This document shows, in pieces, positions 55,819-64,000 of a stretch of DNA of 64,000 nucleotides. The stretch comes from Streptococcus infantis. GTDB lineage: Bacteria; Bacillota; Bacilli; Lactobacillales; Streptococcaceae. The notes beneath the pieces are model-generated. The model was not told the origin of the DNA. It was given only the letters and a program-made list of their open reading frames with translations, and made no database searches. The stretch covers positions 1,116,001 to 1,180,000 of the forward strand of contig NZ_CP046525.1 of NCBI RefSeq assembly GCF_021497965.1. The letters run 5' to 3'. The first letter of the stretch is position 1, and each line of letters opens with the position of its first letter. Both the position numbers and the translations under genes were made by a program.

Positions 55819-55832
55819 CCTCAATTTGTTCA

Positions 55833-56381
55833 TTATTTTTCAAATAGGTCTGTGTAGAGCATGCCATTTCTTAGAGATTCAGCATCTCCGCCCAGTGTTT
55901 CAACCAAGTGGTAAGCAAAGGCTAAAGCTGTTGCTGGCCCACGGCTAGTGATAACATTCCCATCCACTACTACTGTTTCTTTATGGTAGTGACTGTTAGC
56001 AATTTGTTCCTGGACTCCATCATAGCAGGTGAAGTTTCTACCTTCTAGTAGACCTGCCTGATTCAATGCAATTGGAGCCGCACAGATGGCTGCTACCTTT
56101 TTACCGATTTTCTCAAATTTTTGAAGTTCAGTGATCAATTGTTCATTGTCCCGCAAGTGGGCAGAACCAGGCATACCTCCTGGAAGGACAATCATATCAT
56201 ACTCTGATAAATTTCCATCAAACACTCGATCGGCTTGAACTTGAATGGCATGTGAACCTGTCACTTTTTCAGCAAATCCGACCATATGGCAGGTGATATT
56301 TGCGCGACGCAAGACGTCTACGACAGTCAAGGCTTCAATTTCTTCAAAGCCATTTGCTAGGATAACTGCAACTTTAGGCAT
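55833..56381 (-). CDS. DJ-1/PfpI family protein
   Basis: 182 residues. The nucleophile elbow AAICAAPIAL has Cys near residue 104, with ANGFEEIEA (Glu near 16) and a C-terminal TSRGPATALAFA, the DJ-1/ThiJ/YajL pattern. Such proteins act as protein or nucleotide deglycases or redox sensors; which applies here is not known. ATG is preceded by AAGGAGGTC. It lies 10 nt after rodA on the same strand. Confidence 0.93.
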   Translation of the reverse strand: MPKVAVILANGFEEIEALTVVDVLRRANITCHMVGFAEKVTGSHAIQVQADRVFDGNLSEYDMIVLPGGMPGSAHLRDNEQLITELQKFEKIGKKVAAICAAPIALNQAGLLEGRNFTCYDGVQEQIANSHYHKETVVVDGNVITSRGPATALAFAYHLVETLGGDAESLRNGMLYTDLFEK

Positions 56382-56391
56382 AGCGACCTCC

Positions 56392-57615
56392 TTATTTCAC
56401 TTTCTTCAGTACAACTTTTTTACGTTTAAATCTTGTTCGACCACTCTTTTCATCGGCGAGATGTGTTTGGTAGCTCATCGATAAAAGAAGACCGACACCG
56501 ATGAGATTACTGATAATGGCTGATCCCCCTTGGGAAATAAAGGGCAAAGGAATCCCCGTAAGAGGAAGGAGTCCTGTGACGGCACCGATGTTCTCAAAAA
56601 TGTGGAACAAGAGCATCATGATAAATCCTGTAGAGATATAGGTGTAAAATTGATTGTTAGATTTGAGAGTAATCTTTAACATACGATAGATGAGGAGCAG
56701 ATAGAGTGCAATCACTACAACTGAACCAATAAAACCAAAATCTTCAGCGATAACTGTAAAAATCATGTCACTCTCACGGACTGGAATGAGGAGATTGGAC
56801 ACGTTAAAACCTTGACCAAATACTCCACCACTACCGATGGCAATTTGACCCTGCGCCTGTTGATAGGTAGTTGTTTGAGCATAATCAAAGGGATTGAGCC
56901 AAGCCAAGATACGGTTAATCTGATAAGTCGGCATGCCAAGTTGGTGCATAAAGGCACGCCCATCCTTTGTAATGAAGATGGCTAAAAATCCTGTAATGGC
57001 TGATACAACTGTTACAAAGACTGGAATGATAATCTTCCAAGAAACACCTGACAACAAGACAAGACCTGCAAAGATCGCAACAAAAACCATTGCCGTTCCA
57101 AGGTCACTTTGTAAGGCTAGCAACACTAGAACTGGAATCGTGAAAACGATCATCCAAAGAATCAAAAGAAAATCTAAACCGATGGTCCGTGCTTGGTCCT
57201 TGTATTTTTTAGTGAAAGTTACAATCACATAGGCCAACATCAAGATATAAGATATCTTCATGAATTCGGAAGGTTGAAAAAGTGTATAACCACCGATTGA
57301 TACCCAGTTTTTTGCACCTGTTGCAGCAACTAAACTTGGATTATAGAAGACCAAGGGTAAGACCATCAAGGCTAGACCAAGACCATATAGATAGGGGGTG
57401 GACTGCCATAAAAACTTGGTGTTAAAAAACATAACTACAAAACTAAAGATAATCCCAAGTGCTATCCAAGCCAGTTGTTGTCCAAGTATGGGCCAAACAT
57501 TGTTTGGGTAGTCATGACTAACTGCTATATAAATCGCTACAACTCCTATTACCAATAGACAAAACACTGGTAATATTAAACTATAATCGACCCTAGAGTC
57601 GAATGAACGTTTCAT
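56392..57615 (-). CDS. rodA: Rod shape-determining protein RodA (SEDS glycosyltransferase)
   Basis: 407 residues, about ten membrane helices. SEDS peptidoglycan polymerase that works with a class B PBP in peripheral wall growth. The SEDS signature appears as RDGRAFMHQLGMPTYQINRI in the large loop and as FIPVRESDMIFTVIAEDFGFIGS-type residues (LLIPVRESDMIF, near residue 280), with TGIPLPFISQGGSA near 360. I start at ATG 57615, with GGAGG 5 nt upstream. FtsW is the main alternative, but length and neighbours (gyrB, ezrA) fit RodA. Confidence 0.92.
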   Translation of the reverse strand: MKRSFDSRVDYSLILPVFCLLVIGVVAIYIAVSHDYPNNVWPILGQQLAWIALGIIFSFVVMFFNTKFLWQSTPYLYGLGLALMVLPLVFYNPSLVAATGAKNWVSIGGYTLFQPSEFMKISYILMLAYVIVTFTKKYKDQARTIGLDFLLILWMIVFTIPVLVLLALQSDLGTAMVFVAIFAGLVLLSGVSWKIIIPVFVTVVSAITGFLAIFITKDGRAFMHQLGMPTYQINRILAWLNPFDYAQTTTYQQAQGQIAIGSGGVFGQGFNVSNLLIPVRESDMIFTVIAEDFGFIGSVVVIALYLLLIYRMLKITLKSNNQFYTYISTGFIMMLLFHIFENIGAVTGLLPLTGIPLPFISQGGSAIISNLIGVGLLLSMSYQTHLADEKSGRTRFKRKKVVLKKVK

Positions 57616-57647
57616 AACGGCCTCCTTCATTCTTTCTGATATTCAAT

Positions 57648-60098
57648 TCATTGTTTATTTAAAAATTCTTGAACGTTGACAAACACTTGCTCTCGGCTAA
57701 TATTCCTTACTCGACTAGTGCGAGACAAGGCCTTGCTGATTTGCTTGCCATATCGTTTGCTTGACATGCGGCTGTCTAAAATCAAAACTGCGGAGCGTTG
57801 ACCAACTCGGCGCATGGTCCTACCTATCGCTTGCTTGAGACGAATAATCGCCATAGGAAGTTGGTAATCATAAAAAGGGTTCTTCCCTTCAAGACGGAGT
57901 TCTTGATTCATCTTTTTGGTAAATGGATCCTCTGGATTTTGGAAAGGCAAACGTGTCACCACTTCAATCACCCGAGGATGTCTGGAAAAATCGACTCCTT
58001 CCCAGAAACTCCCCGCACCAAGTAAGAGCTCACGCTCTCCTTTTTCAAAGCGTTTTTTCAATTGAGCTGGTTCCCCATGCTTATATTGAGCTAAATGGGG
58101 AATTCTTAAAGTATCAGATACCTGCAGCAATAAATCTTTTGCAGTAAATAAGACTAAAATCGGTTCTTCAAGGTAGGACAAATCTTCTAGAACTTCCACA
58201 ACTGCTTGTGCATATTCCTCAAGCGAAACTTCAGTCACCAATGGAAAATCATTCACCAAGAAAATTTCCTGATTTTCCTGAAACTGTTCATCTAGGTAAT
58301 AAATATTTGCTTGCGGGAATCCTAACAATTCTGGCAAAGAAACTCTGCTACTAATTTCTAGGGTTGCAGAGATTCCGAGAAGCTGGCAGGATTCTGGAAA
58401 TATCTGAGAAAATAACAAACGCTGATCGCGACTAGAAGTAATCTCGATTTTTTTACTAGAGAGTTCTGAAACTGATAACCAAAATTCTCCTTCAGACGAG
58501 AAAAATCTCTGATAGTCTTTAAATTCTGGAAGATTCAACTCTGAAAAATCCTGTTGGAGCTTATCAATGCTACTAGCTGGGCACATCTTACGTTTGCCAG
58601 ATAGAAACTGCTCCAGCAGATAAGAAAGCTCAAAACGAATACTCTCTAGCAAGCGTCTTTCAAGCATGCCTTCTTCTTTAGATAGAGCTTGATCTAATTG
58701 TTCTAGCAAATCTGTAAGCAAATAAGATTTTCGAGAAAGATTTTCCAAGGTCAACAAGATTTTCTGGGCTTCATCCAAAATCAAGAAACGTCCCTCTAAA
58801 AGACTCGGATCATCTTCAAGTCGAGTAACGAGGTAAGCATGATTGGTCACTAGCAACTTACAAGAACGCGCTTTTTCCTGACCACGTCTCCAAAAATCCT
58901 CTAACCAAAAGAGAGAATCTTTGTGAAGATTTCCATCATGCACCAAGTTTGGTAAAAATTGCTGGTAGCGATAAAGCTGACCAATTTCGTCTAAGTCTCC
59001 AGTATCTGTCTCAGTCAGCCAAACTAGGAGTTGCATCTTGAAACGCGTATACAAACGATTTGATTCTTCTTCCTCTAGCACTGCATGAAAGGCATCTAAC
59101 TTCAAGTAATTCTGTGGTCCTTTGAGACTGTGAATAGAGATATGAAAAATCTCTTCGAGTTTTTTAGCCTCCTCATGCATTACCTGATTTTGAAGGATTT
59201 TAGTTGGAACACTAAGTAGGATCCCCCCTTCATTCTCAAGAGACAAGGCTGGCAGGAGATAGCCATAGGTTTTTCCAATCCCAGTTTGAGCCTGAATAAA
59301 AGAAATGTCTTCCCCTTGCAAGCACTCTTGAACCTTTTGTGCGAAGCGTTCTTGCAAGTTTCTCTCCTCCAACCCCAACAAGGCAATATTGGTTTGGAAA
59401 TCTTTAGATAGTTTTCGTGGAGAAAGGGCTGATTTTTCTTTTCTCAAAAATAGACCTTGCACCTCGACCAAGTCATGTTCAACTAAGAGAGACTGTTTCT
59501 GATAAACTTCCTCGATGACCATGTATGATTCGTACAATAAGCTATCAGCCAGACTTAATAAGCGCTCCAACAAACCTTTTGGAAGTTGAAACATCTTTTG
59601 TCTCATACAAAGAAAGAGTTCTGCCGTTGCTTGGGCATCTGATAAGGCTGTGTGAGCTTGCTCCAAGGGAATTCCCAACTCTTGGCAGAGAATTCCAAGA
59701 TTATACTTTTCAAGCTGAGGATAAAAGACTTGAGCCAACTCAACCGTATCGATACGAGGGGTGCGTAATTCATAACCTTCAAAAAACAGGAATTCTGCCA
59801 ACAAATTGGCATCGAACTGAACATTGTGCGCAACAAAAATACCGTCTTTGACCAGTTCAAAAATCTTTCCAGCTACCTGGGAAAACTCTGGAGCCTTTGC
59901 TAAACGCTTATCAGTCAAACCCGTTAATTCTTTGATATGAGAATCCAAGTGTTCATGCGGATTGACATCAGTGGCATATTGCTCAACAATCTCACCATCT
60001 TCAATGACTACAATTCCCACTTGGATGATTTTTGCCTTGCTTCCGGTACTTGTTGCTTCTAAATCTACAACCACATACCGATCATTTCTAAAATTCAT
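57648..60098 (-). CDS. dinG: DinG-type fused DnaQ-like exonuclease / DNA helicase
   Basis: 816 residues. The N-terminal DEDD 3'-5' exonuclease domain (~1-170) has DLEATSTG near 12 and HNVQFDANLL near 95. A superfamily 2 helicase follows: Walker A QTGIGKTYG near 272, DEAQKIL (DEAH-like box) near 440, and C-terminal helicase motifs with GSFWEGVDF near 685 and QAIGRTMR near 765. The iron-sulfur cysteines of E. coli DinG are not obvious. I start at ATG 60098; GTG directly before it (60099-60101) is an alternative. No ribosome site is present. Confidence 0.92.
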   Translation of the reverse strand: MNFRNDRYVVVDLEATSTGSKAKIIQVGIVVIEDGEIVEQYATDVNPHEHLDSHIKELTGLTDKRLAKAPEFSQVAGKIFELVKDGIFVAHNVQFDANLLAEFLFFEGYELRTPRIDTVELAQVFYPQLEKYNLGILCQELGIPLEQAHTALSDAQATAELFLCMRQKMFQLPKGLLERLLSLADSLLYESYMVIEEVYQKQSLLVEHDLVEVQGLFLRKEKSALSPRKLSKDFQTNIALLGLEERNLQERFAQKVQECLQGEDISFIQAQTGIGKTYGYLLPALSLENEGGILLSVPTKILQNQVMHEEAKKLEEIFHISIHSLKGPQNYLKLDAFHAVLEEEESNRLYTRFKMQLLVWLTETDTGDLDEIGQLYRYQQFLPNLVHDGNLHKDSLFWLEDFWRRGQEKARSCKLLVTNHAYLVTRLEDDPSLLEGRFLILDEAQKILLTLENLSRKSYLLTDLLEQLDQALSKEEGMLERRLLESIRFELSYLLEQFLSGKRKMCPASSIDKLQQDFSELNLPEFKDYQRFFSSEGEFWLSVSELSSKKIEITSSRDQRLLFSQIFPESCQLLGISATLEISSRVSLPELLGFPQANIYYLDEQFQENQEIFLVNDFPLVTEVSLEEYAQAVVEVLEDLSYLEEPILVLFTAKDLLLQVSDTLRIPHLAQYKHGEPAQLKKRFEKGERELLLGAGSFWEGVDFSRHPRVIEVVTRLPFQNPEDPFTKKMNQELRLEGKNPFYDYQLPMAIIRLKQAIGRTMRRVGQRSAVLILDSRMSSKRYGKQISKALSRTSRVRNISREQVFVNVQEFLNKQ

Positions 60099-60106
60099 CA
60101 CTAAAA

Positions 60107-60112
60107 ATTATA
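60107..60112 (-). promoter_or_regulatory. dinG extended -10 box
   Basis: Minus-strand TGA-TATAAT, 5 nt before the GTG and 8 nt before the ATG of dinG. The predicted transcript would have almost no leader. Confidence 0.5.
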
Positions 60113-60219
60113 TCAAAATTTACACCATTTGACACCCATGAACTTTATTTGAAGAGTCAAGTTTCTTGCAAGATTTAAACAAAAATGATTGAATAAAATG
60201 GTAGAAAAGGAGGAAATTC

Positions 60220-60405
60220 ATGAACCCATTGGATTTGTTTAATCAAGTAAAAGAACTCGTCGAGAAAAAAGATTTTTCTGCAGCAAAAACATTTGTTGAA
60301 GAAAACAAGGATCAACTAGGGGACTACCTTAGCCAAGCGCAAGCATTGGTTTCAGGCTCAGAAGGGCTTGACGGTCTTGTAGATAAGGTCAAAGGCCTCT
60401 TCTAA
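60220..60405 (+). CDS. Small conserved hypothetical protein
   Basis: 61 residues, soluble, mostly α-helical and amphipathic (NPLDLFNQVKELVEKKDFSAA), acidic/basic balanced, no Cys or membrane helix. AAGGAGGAAATTC gives an excellent ribosome site. Divergent from dinG and convergent with nnrD, with its own terminator. I recall similar short streptococcal proteins in this location but no function. Confidence 0.8.
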   Translation: MNPLDLFNQVKELVEKKDFSAAKTFVEENKDQLGDYLSQAQALVSGSEGLDGLVDKVKGLF

Positions 60406-60410
60406 TAGTC

Positions 60411-60441
60411 AAAAGACACCTGAAAAATTCAGGTGTCTTTT
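60411..60441. terminator. Bidirectional terminator between the small protein and nnrD
   Basis: AAAAGACACCTGAA (60411-60424) pairs perfectly with TTCAGGTGTCTTTT (60428-60441). The nnrD stop codon lies inside it. Confidence 0.9.
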
Positions 60442-61277
60442 TGTATTTTCTTCATGAATGCAGGAATATGTTGACTAATCGTGGTTGGCAGAACTACATA
60501 ATTGTCCTCAGCTAGTTCTTGGGCAATTGCTGAATGCAGATATGTCGCTACTGTCACTCTTTCATAGAGACTAACTTGGTGAAATTGACCTACAAAGCCA
60601 GCGATCATCCCAGCCAGAGTATCCCCCATACCCCCAGTCGCCTGATAAGGACCCCCAACCTCTAACTGATAAAAATCATCTTGACCAGCTTGCCAGATTC
60701 GAGTCGCAGGACCTTTTTGAACTAGAATCGTCCCTGAAGGAAAACTCTTCAAAGCCTCTCCTGTTTCCTCAGCTCCTTGAGAAGTCAAATCTAAGCCTGA
60801 TAAGACTTGCCATTCCCTTTGATGTGGAGTTAAAACAAGGTGGGCTTTAGGAAATTTCAACCCCGACTTAGCAAAAATAGATAGGGCACCACCATCCAGT
60901 ATGAGAGTCTGGTCTTGGTCTAAATGATCAAAAACTGTTTGGAGAAGCTCTTCTCCACGCCCATCATCCACTAGTCCAGGTCCAACCAAGACAATGTTAG
61001 CCTTCTGCAACTGTTGCTCAAGTAATTGCTTATCGTCAAGAGCAAAAGCCATAGCCTCTGGAAGATGGCTATGCAGAGCTGGAATATTCTCTTTATCCGT
61101 AGCTACTGTCACTAAGCCTGCACCACTTCTAACAGCCCCTAAGGCAGCCATAATAATCGCTCCACCATAAGGATACGTTCCACCAATCAAGAGAAGACGA
61201 CTGTAGTCTCCCTTATGACTAGAACGAGGACGCTCGATGATCACTTTTTTTAGTAAAGCTTTCTTAATATCCTTCAT
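60429..61277 (-). CDS. nnrD: ADP-dependent (S)-NAD(P)H-hydrate dehydratase
   Basis: 282 residues, ribokinase-like fold. Repairs hydrated NADH/NADPH using ADP. Key motifs: KGDYSRLLLIGGTYPYGGAI-type region near residue 23-42, VLVGPGL near 96, LDGGALS near 123, LTPHQREW near 148, and the catalytic GGMGDTLAGMIAGF near 215 with the conserved Asp. AAGGAAGTAATA precedes the ATG. The epimerase partner (NnrE domain) is not fused here and is not in this window. Confidence 0.94.
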   Translation of the reverse strand: MKDIKKALLKKVIIERPRSSHKGDYSRLLLIGGTYPYGGAIIMAALGAVRSGAGLVTVATDKENIPALHSHLPEAMAFALDDKQLLEQQLQKANIVLVGPGLVDDGRGEELLQTVFDHLDQDQTLILDGGALSIFAKSGLKFPKAHLVLTPHQREWQVLSGLDLTSQGAEETGEALKSFPSGTILVQKGPATRIWQAGQDDFYQLEVGGPYQATGGMGDTLAGMIAGFVGQFHQVSLYERVTVATYLHSAIAQELAEDNYVVLPTTISQHIPAFMKKIQKDT

Positions 61278-61350
61278 TATTACTTCCTTACTACTTCTTG
61301 TCTCTCATTATACTACAAAATAATAGATAGAAGTATCATTACAGAAAATA

Positions 61351-61384
61351 AAAAGTCGAGATATTACTATCTCAACTATTTTTC
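61351..61384 (-). terminator. folD terminator
   Basis: GAGATA/TATCTC core with flanking AAAAAGT/ACTATTTTT halves, just after the folD stop. Confidence 0.68.
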
Positions 61385-61393
61385 ATAGTAAAC

Positions 61394-62251
61394 TTAGTCT
61401 TTATCCAGCGTTCTTAAAGCAGCCTGATAAGTTTGCTCCATCAGCATGGTAATCGTCATAGGCCCAACTCCACCAGGTACAGGTGTGATATGGCTAGCGA
61501 CTGGTGCAACAGCATCGTAGTCAACATCTCCACAGAGCTTGCCATTTTCATCTCGGTTCATTCCCACATCAATGACAACTGCACCAGCTTTGACAAAATC
61601 AGCAGTCACGAACTTAGCACGGCCGATTGCTACTACAAGAATGTCGGCTTTAGATGCTACTTGGGCTAGATTGTGGGTGCGAGAGTGGGTCAAGGTGACA
61701 GTTGCATTTTTAGCCAAGAGCAACTGAGCCATGGGTTTGCCAACAATATTTGAACGACCAATTACGACCGCATTTTTACCTTCTAAATCAATCCCATACT
61801 CATGAAACATCTCCATAATTCCTGCTGGAGTTGAAGGAATCATCACTGGATGACCAGACCAAAGACGCCCCATGTTGAGCGGATGAAAACCATCTACATC
61901 CTTTTCAGGGTCAATGGCCAATAAAACTGCCTCTTCATCGATGTGTTTTGGCAATGGCAACTGGACCAAAATCCCATGCCATGCTGGATCTTGATTGTAT
62001 TTGGCAATCAACTCCAACAATTCATCTTGAGTAATGGTCTCCGGAACACGTACAACTTCACTATGGAAACCCGCTGCGATTGCTGAACGTTCCTTGTTAC
62101 GAACGTAAACCTGGCTAGCAGGATTGCCCCCAACCAAAATAACCACCAAACCAGGAACCAAGCCTGTCTCTTCCTTTAGTTTGGCTGTTTTTTCAGCCAG
62201 TTGTCCTTGTAGCTTGGCTGCTAAAGCCTTCCCATCAATAATCTGTGTCAT
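61394..62251 (-). CDS. folD: Bifunctional methylenetetrahydrofolate dehydrogenase / cyclohydrolase
   Basis: 285 residues. Interconverts 5,10-methylene- and 10-formyl-tetrahydrofolate with NADP, feeding purine synthesis and fMet-tRNA. The substrate-binding YVRNKER (Lys near 56), QLPLPKHID near 100, the NADP-binding [14 protein letters not shown] near 167, and [14 protein letters not shown] near 262 are intact. I start at ATG 62251 (M-T-Q-I-I-D-G-K), matching family length; upstream in-frame starts cross the promoter. AAAAGAG is a weak ribosome site. Confidence 0.97.
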   Translation of the reverse strand: MTQIIDGKALAAKLQGQLAEKTAKLKEETGLVPGLVVILVGGNPASQVYVRNKERSAIAAGFHSEVVRVPETITQDELLELIAKYNQDPAWHGILVQLPLPKHIDEEAVLLAIDPEKDVDGFHPLNMGRLWSGHPVMIPSTPAGIMEMFHEYGIDLEGKNAVVIGRSNIVGKPMAQLLLAKNATVTLTHSRTHNLAQVASKADILVVAIGRAKFVTADFVKAGAVVIDVGMNRDENGKLCGDVDYDAVAPVASHITPVPGGVGPMTITMLMEQTYQAALRTLDKD

Positions 62252-62281
62252 GTATTTTCTCTTTTCTAACAAATATCCTCT

Positions 62282-62290
62282 ATTATAACA
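62282..62290 (-). promoter_or_regulatory. folD extended -10 promoter
   Basis: Minus-strand TGT-TATAAT (TATAAT at 62282-62287), about 30 nt upstream of folD, so this gene has a normal short leader. Confidence 0.6.
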
Positions 62291-62349
62291 AAAAATCGCT
62301 CGACCTTCTAACACTTCTTACCTAAGATTCCCTATAGTCTGAAACTATA

Positions 62350-62375
62350 AGAAAAAGCCCCCTTGGAGCTTTTCT
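62350..62375 (-). terminator. Terminator after the glnQ-type ATPase
   Basis: AGAAAAAGC (62350-62358) pairs with GCTTTTCT (62368-62375), one bulged A, loop CCCCTTGGA. Confidence 0.6.
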
Positions 62376-62388
62376 GATAAACAATGTT

Positions 62389-63123
62389 TTACAAAACCTT
62401 ACTCAAGAAATCCTTGGTTCTTTGTTCTTGTGTTTGGTCAAAAACTTGCTCAGGTGTTCCATCCTCGACAACTACACCGTCAGCCATAAAAATAACACGG
62501 TCTGCCACTTCACGCGCAAAACCCATCTCATGTGTTACGATGACCATGGTCATACCTGACTTGGCAAGTTCTTGCATAACTGCTAGTACTTCCCCTACCA
62601 TTTCTGGGTCTAGGGCAGAAGTCGGTTCATCAAAAAGTAGGACATCTGGTTCCATGGCAAGACCACGCGCGATAGCAATACGCTGTTGCTGACCTCCAGA
62701 CAAACTTTGTGGATAGGCATCAGCCTTATCTGGCAAACCAACCTTCTCCAAGAGCTCATGCGCTCTCTTTTCAGCCACTTCTTTATTTTCTCCCTTAGTC
62801 TTAATTGGAGAAAGTGTAATGTTTCCCATAACTGTCATATTTGGGAAGAGATTGAATTGTTGGAAAACCATTCCCATCTTTTCACGCATAGCAAAGAGGT
62901 CATTTTTCTTATCCGTAATGTCTACACCTTCAAAGATAACCTTTCCTTTTGTAGCCTCTTCGAGGAGATTCATGGAACGAAGGAGGGTTGACTTACCGCT
63001 TCCAGAAGGGCCGATAATGACCACTACTTCCCCTTTTTTGATTTCAAGATCAATCCCTTTTAAAACTTCATTCTTTCCAAAGCTTTTATGAAGGTTTTCA
63101 ATTTTAATTAGCGTTTCAGTCAT
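62389..63123 (-). CDS. Amino acid ABC transporter, ATP-binding protein (GlnQ-like)
   Basis: 244 residues, polar amino-acid uptake ATPase. Walker [10 protein letters not shown] near residue 38, Q-loop [11 protein letters not shown] near 87, signature LSGGQQQR near 142, Walker [16 protein letters not shown] near 162, and His in VTHEMGFA near 198 are intact. Its ATG overlaps the permease stop. No binding-protein gene lies nearby. Likely glutamine, glutamate or aspartate import, inferred from the family. Confidence 0.94.
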   Translation of the reverse strand: MTETLIKIENLHKSFGKNEVLKGIDLEIKKGEVVVIIGPSGSGKSTLLRSMNLLEEATKGKVIFEGVDITDKKNDLFAMREKMGMVFQQFNLFPNMTVMGNITLSPIKTKGENKEVAEKRAHELLEKVGLPDKADAYPQSLSGGQQQRIAIARGLAMEPDVLLFDEPTSALDPEMVGEVLAVMQELAKSGMTMVIVTHEMGFAREVADRVIFMADGVVVEDGTPEQVFDQTQEQRTKDFLSKVL

Positions 63124-63806
63124 TATTTCTTATCTCCTTGTCCCATACGATTTTCAAAAGCTTTCAAGGCTACTGTCAAGATAGATGTCATAATTAAGTA
63201 GTAAAAAGCTGCAAATAGAAGTGGAGTCAATGGTAGATATGTGGTTGTTGACACTGTAGTTGCTCCATTCCACAATTCCATAACCCCGATAGCTGACAAG
63301 AGCGAGCTATCCTTGATAATGGTAATAAACTCATTCCCCAAGGCTGGTAAAATATTCTTGATAGCCTGTGGCAAAATAACATAGCGCATAGCATTTTTAG
63401 GACGAATACCTAGTGAATAAGCTGCTTCTAGTTGTCCTTTTGGCACTGCATTAATTCCAGCACGAACAGTTTCTGATACATAGGCACCACTATTCATAGA
63501 GATAATGATAATCCCTGGAATCAAACGAGTGAGATCGACATCCAAAAATCCAATTTGAATCGTTGGAGCACTAATATGCATCAATGCATAGGCAATCATA
63601 ATCTGTACCATCATCGGAGTTCCTCGGAAAATCCAGATATAAAGATTAGCAAACCAAGCAAGTGGCTTAATCTTTGAACGTTGTGCAAAGGCCAACAGTA
63701 CCCCTAAAATGGTTCCCAAAAAGACAACTAAGATCGAGATAATAATCGTAACAACAGCACCATAGTTAAAATATGGCAAGTATTTCGGTAAAAAAGAAAA
63801 ATTCAT
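63123..63806 (-). CDS. Amino acid ABC transporter, permease
   Basis: 227 residues with about five membrane helices. The EAA loop is visible as [23 protein letters not shown] near residue 133. [20 protein letters not shown] begins the transport domain. I start at ATG 63806 (M-N-F-S-F-L); a much earlier in-frame ATG at 63884 would add an improbable 26-residue leader. The ribosome site is weak (AGAG). It pairs with the ATPase and lacks a fused binding domain. Confidence 0.92.
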   Translation of the reverse strand: MNFSFLPKYLPYFNYGAVVTIIISILVVFLGTILGVLLAFAQRSKIKPLAWFANLYIWIFRGTPMMVQIMIAYALMHISAPTIQIGFLDVDLTRLIPGIIIISMNSGAYVSETVRAGINAVPKGQLEAAYSLGIRPKNAMRYVILPQAIKNILPALGNEFITIIKDSSLLSAIGVMELWNGATTVSTTTYLPLTPLLFAAFYYLIMTSILTVALKAFENRMGQGDKK

Positions 63807-63965
63807 GGACACTCTACTTTCTATATTTAAACTTAAAACTTGTATAAGGATAACATATTCTGCATAAAAATGCAACATTTTCATCTAAGATTTTCAATAA
63901 ATTTTCAAAGACGATAGAAATAGCGAGAAATCTTAGTTTTTTTCTAGTCAAGTGGAGTCTGTTTA

Positions 63966-64000
63966 TGGTAAAATAGTAAAGATAAGAAATGGAGGAGAAT
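63966..64000 (+). promoter_or_regulatory. Promoter and ribosome site of a gene starting beyond the right edge
   Basis: TGG-TAAAAT (extended -10, TAAAAT 63969-63974) is followed by GGAGGAG at 63991-63997. This predicts a rightward gene with its start codon just past the end of the window. Confidence 0.6.

Overview
The window is ordinary chromosomal backbone of a Streptococcus, most likely a Mitis-group species. The tmRNA tag peptide (AKNNTSYALAA), PgdA, EzrA, the RofA-free fru locus, the trxB/def/pdxST cluster and the low-GC Shine-Dalgarno style are all streptococcal, and many proteins look nearly pneumococcal. The pyruvate phosphate dikinase locus, the NRAMP transporter and the Hsp70/J-protein pair are not ones I associate with S. 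pneumoniae, so a relative such as an oralis/infantis/sanguinis/parasanguinis-type species is more likely. I see no insertion sequence, prophage, integrase or CRISPR array.

Layout. 1-6.1 kb is a gluconeogenic block: fructose-bisphosphatase (cut by the left edge), the PPDK regulator, a CcpN-like HTH-CBS repressor and, divergently, ppdK. 6.3-9.2 kb has a small membrane protein and ftsK. 9.2-12.9 kb is the fructose PTS operon fruR-fruK-fruA with a cre-like site. 13.0-15.2 kb holds tRNA-Ser, mntH and tmRNA. 15.2-29.3 kb is housekeeping: SGNH esterase, Cof phosphatase, CapA-like protein, def, an rRNA 2'-O-methyltransferase, trxB, an amino-acid ABC transporter without its binding protein, an ArsC/Spx-like protein, ogt, a GNAT enzyme, DUF1836-hlyIII, pdxST, phnA, cmk, a LysM protein and ferredoxin. 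29.5-36.6 kb has galE, a FAD amine oxidoreductase, nif3, trmK, a P-type ATPase and plsC. 36.6-42.8 kb has tRNA-Thr, an unassigned small RNA gene, pyk, pfkA and dnaE. 43-48.3 kb has gloA and a noncanonical Hsp70 paired with a polytopic J-domain protein. 48.4-60.4 kb has the infC-rpmI-rplT operon with its attenuator leader, pgdA, ezrA, gyrB, a HAD hydrolase, a DJ-1 protein, rodA and dinG. 60.4-64 kb has nnrD, folD and a second amino-acid ABC pair.

How it fits together. The left end controls carbon flow: Fbp, PPDK, its regulator and CcpN oppose PfkA and Pyk, which are also in the window, while the fru operon feeds fructose 1,6-bisphosphate. Envelope and division functions (FtsK, EzrA, RodA, PgdA, CapA-like, LysM) are scattered through the rest.

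Most noteworthy sequence-level observations: (i) a self-contained small RNA gene between tRNA-Thr and pyk; (ii) at least six genes (ftsK, rlmB-like, ferredoxin, P-type ATPase, pgdA, HAD hydrolase) whose start codon lies 6-7 nt after a strong -10 box with no Shine-Dalgarno, which predicts leaderless mRNAs; (iii) the Hsp70/membrane J-protein pair with HPD changed to HPE; (iv) a possible AUA start for infC; (v) a 22-bp tandem operator-like repeat before pdxS; (vi) a palindrome on the mntH promoter. All functional statements are from reading the sequence and family knowledge; no search was run.
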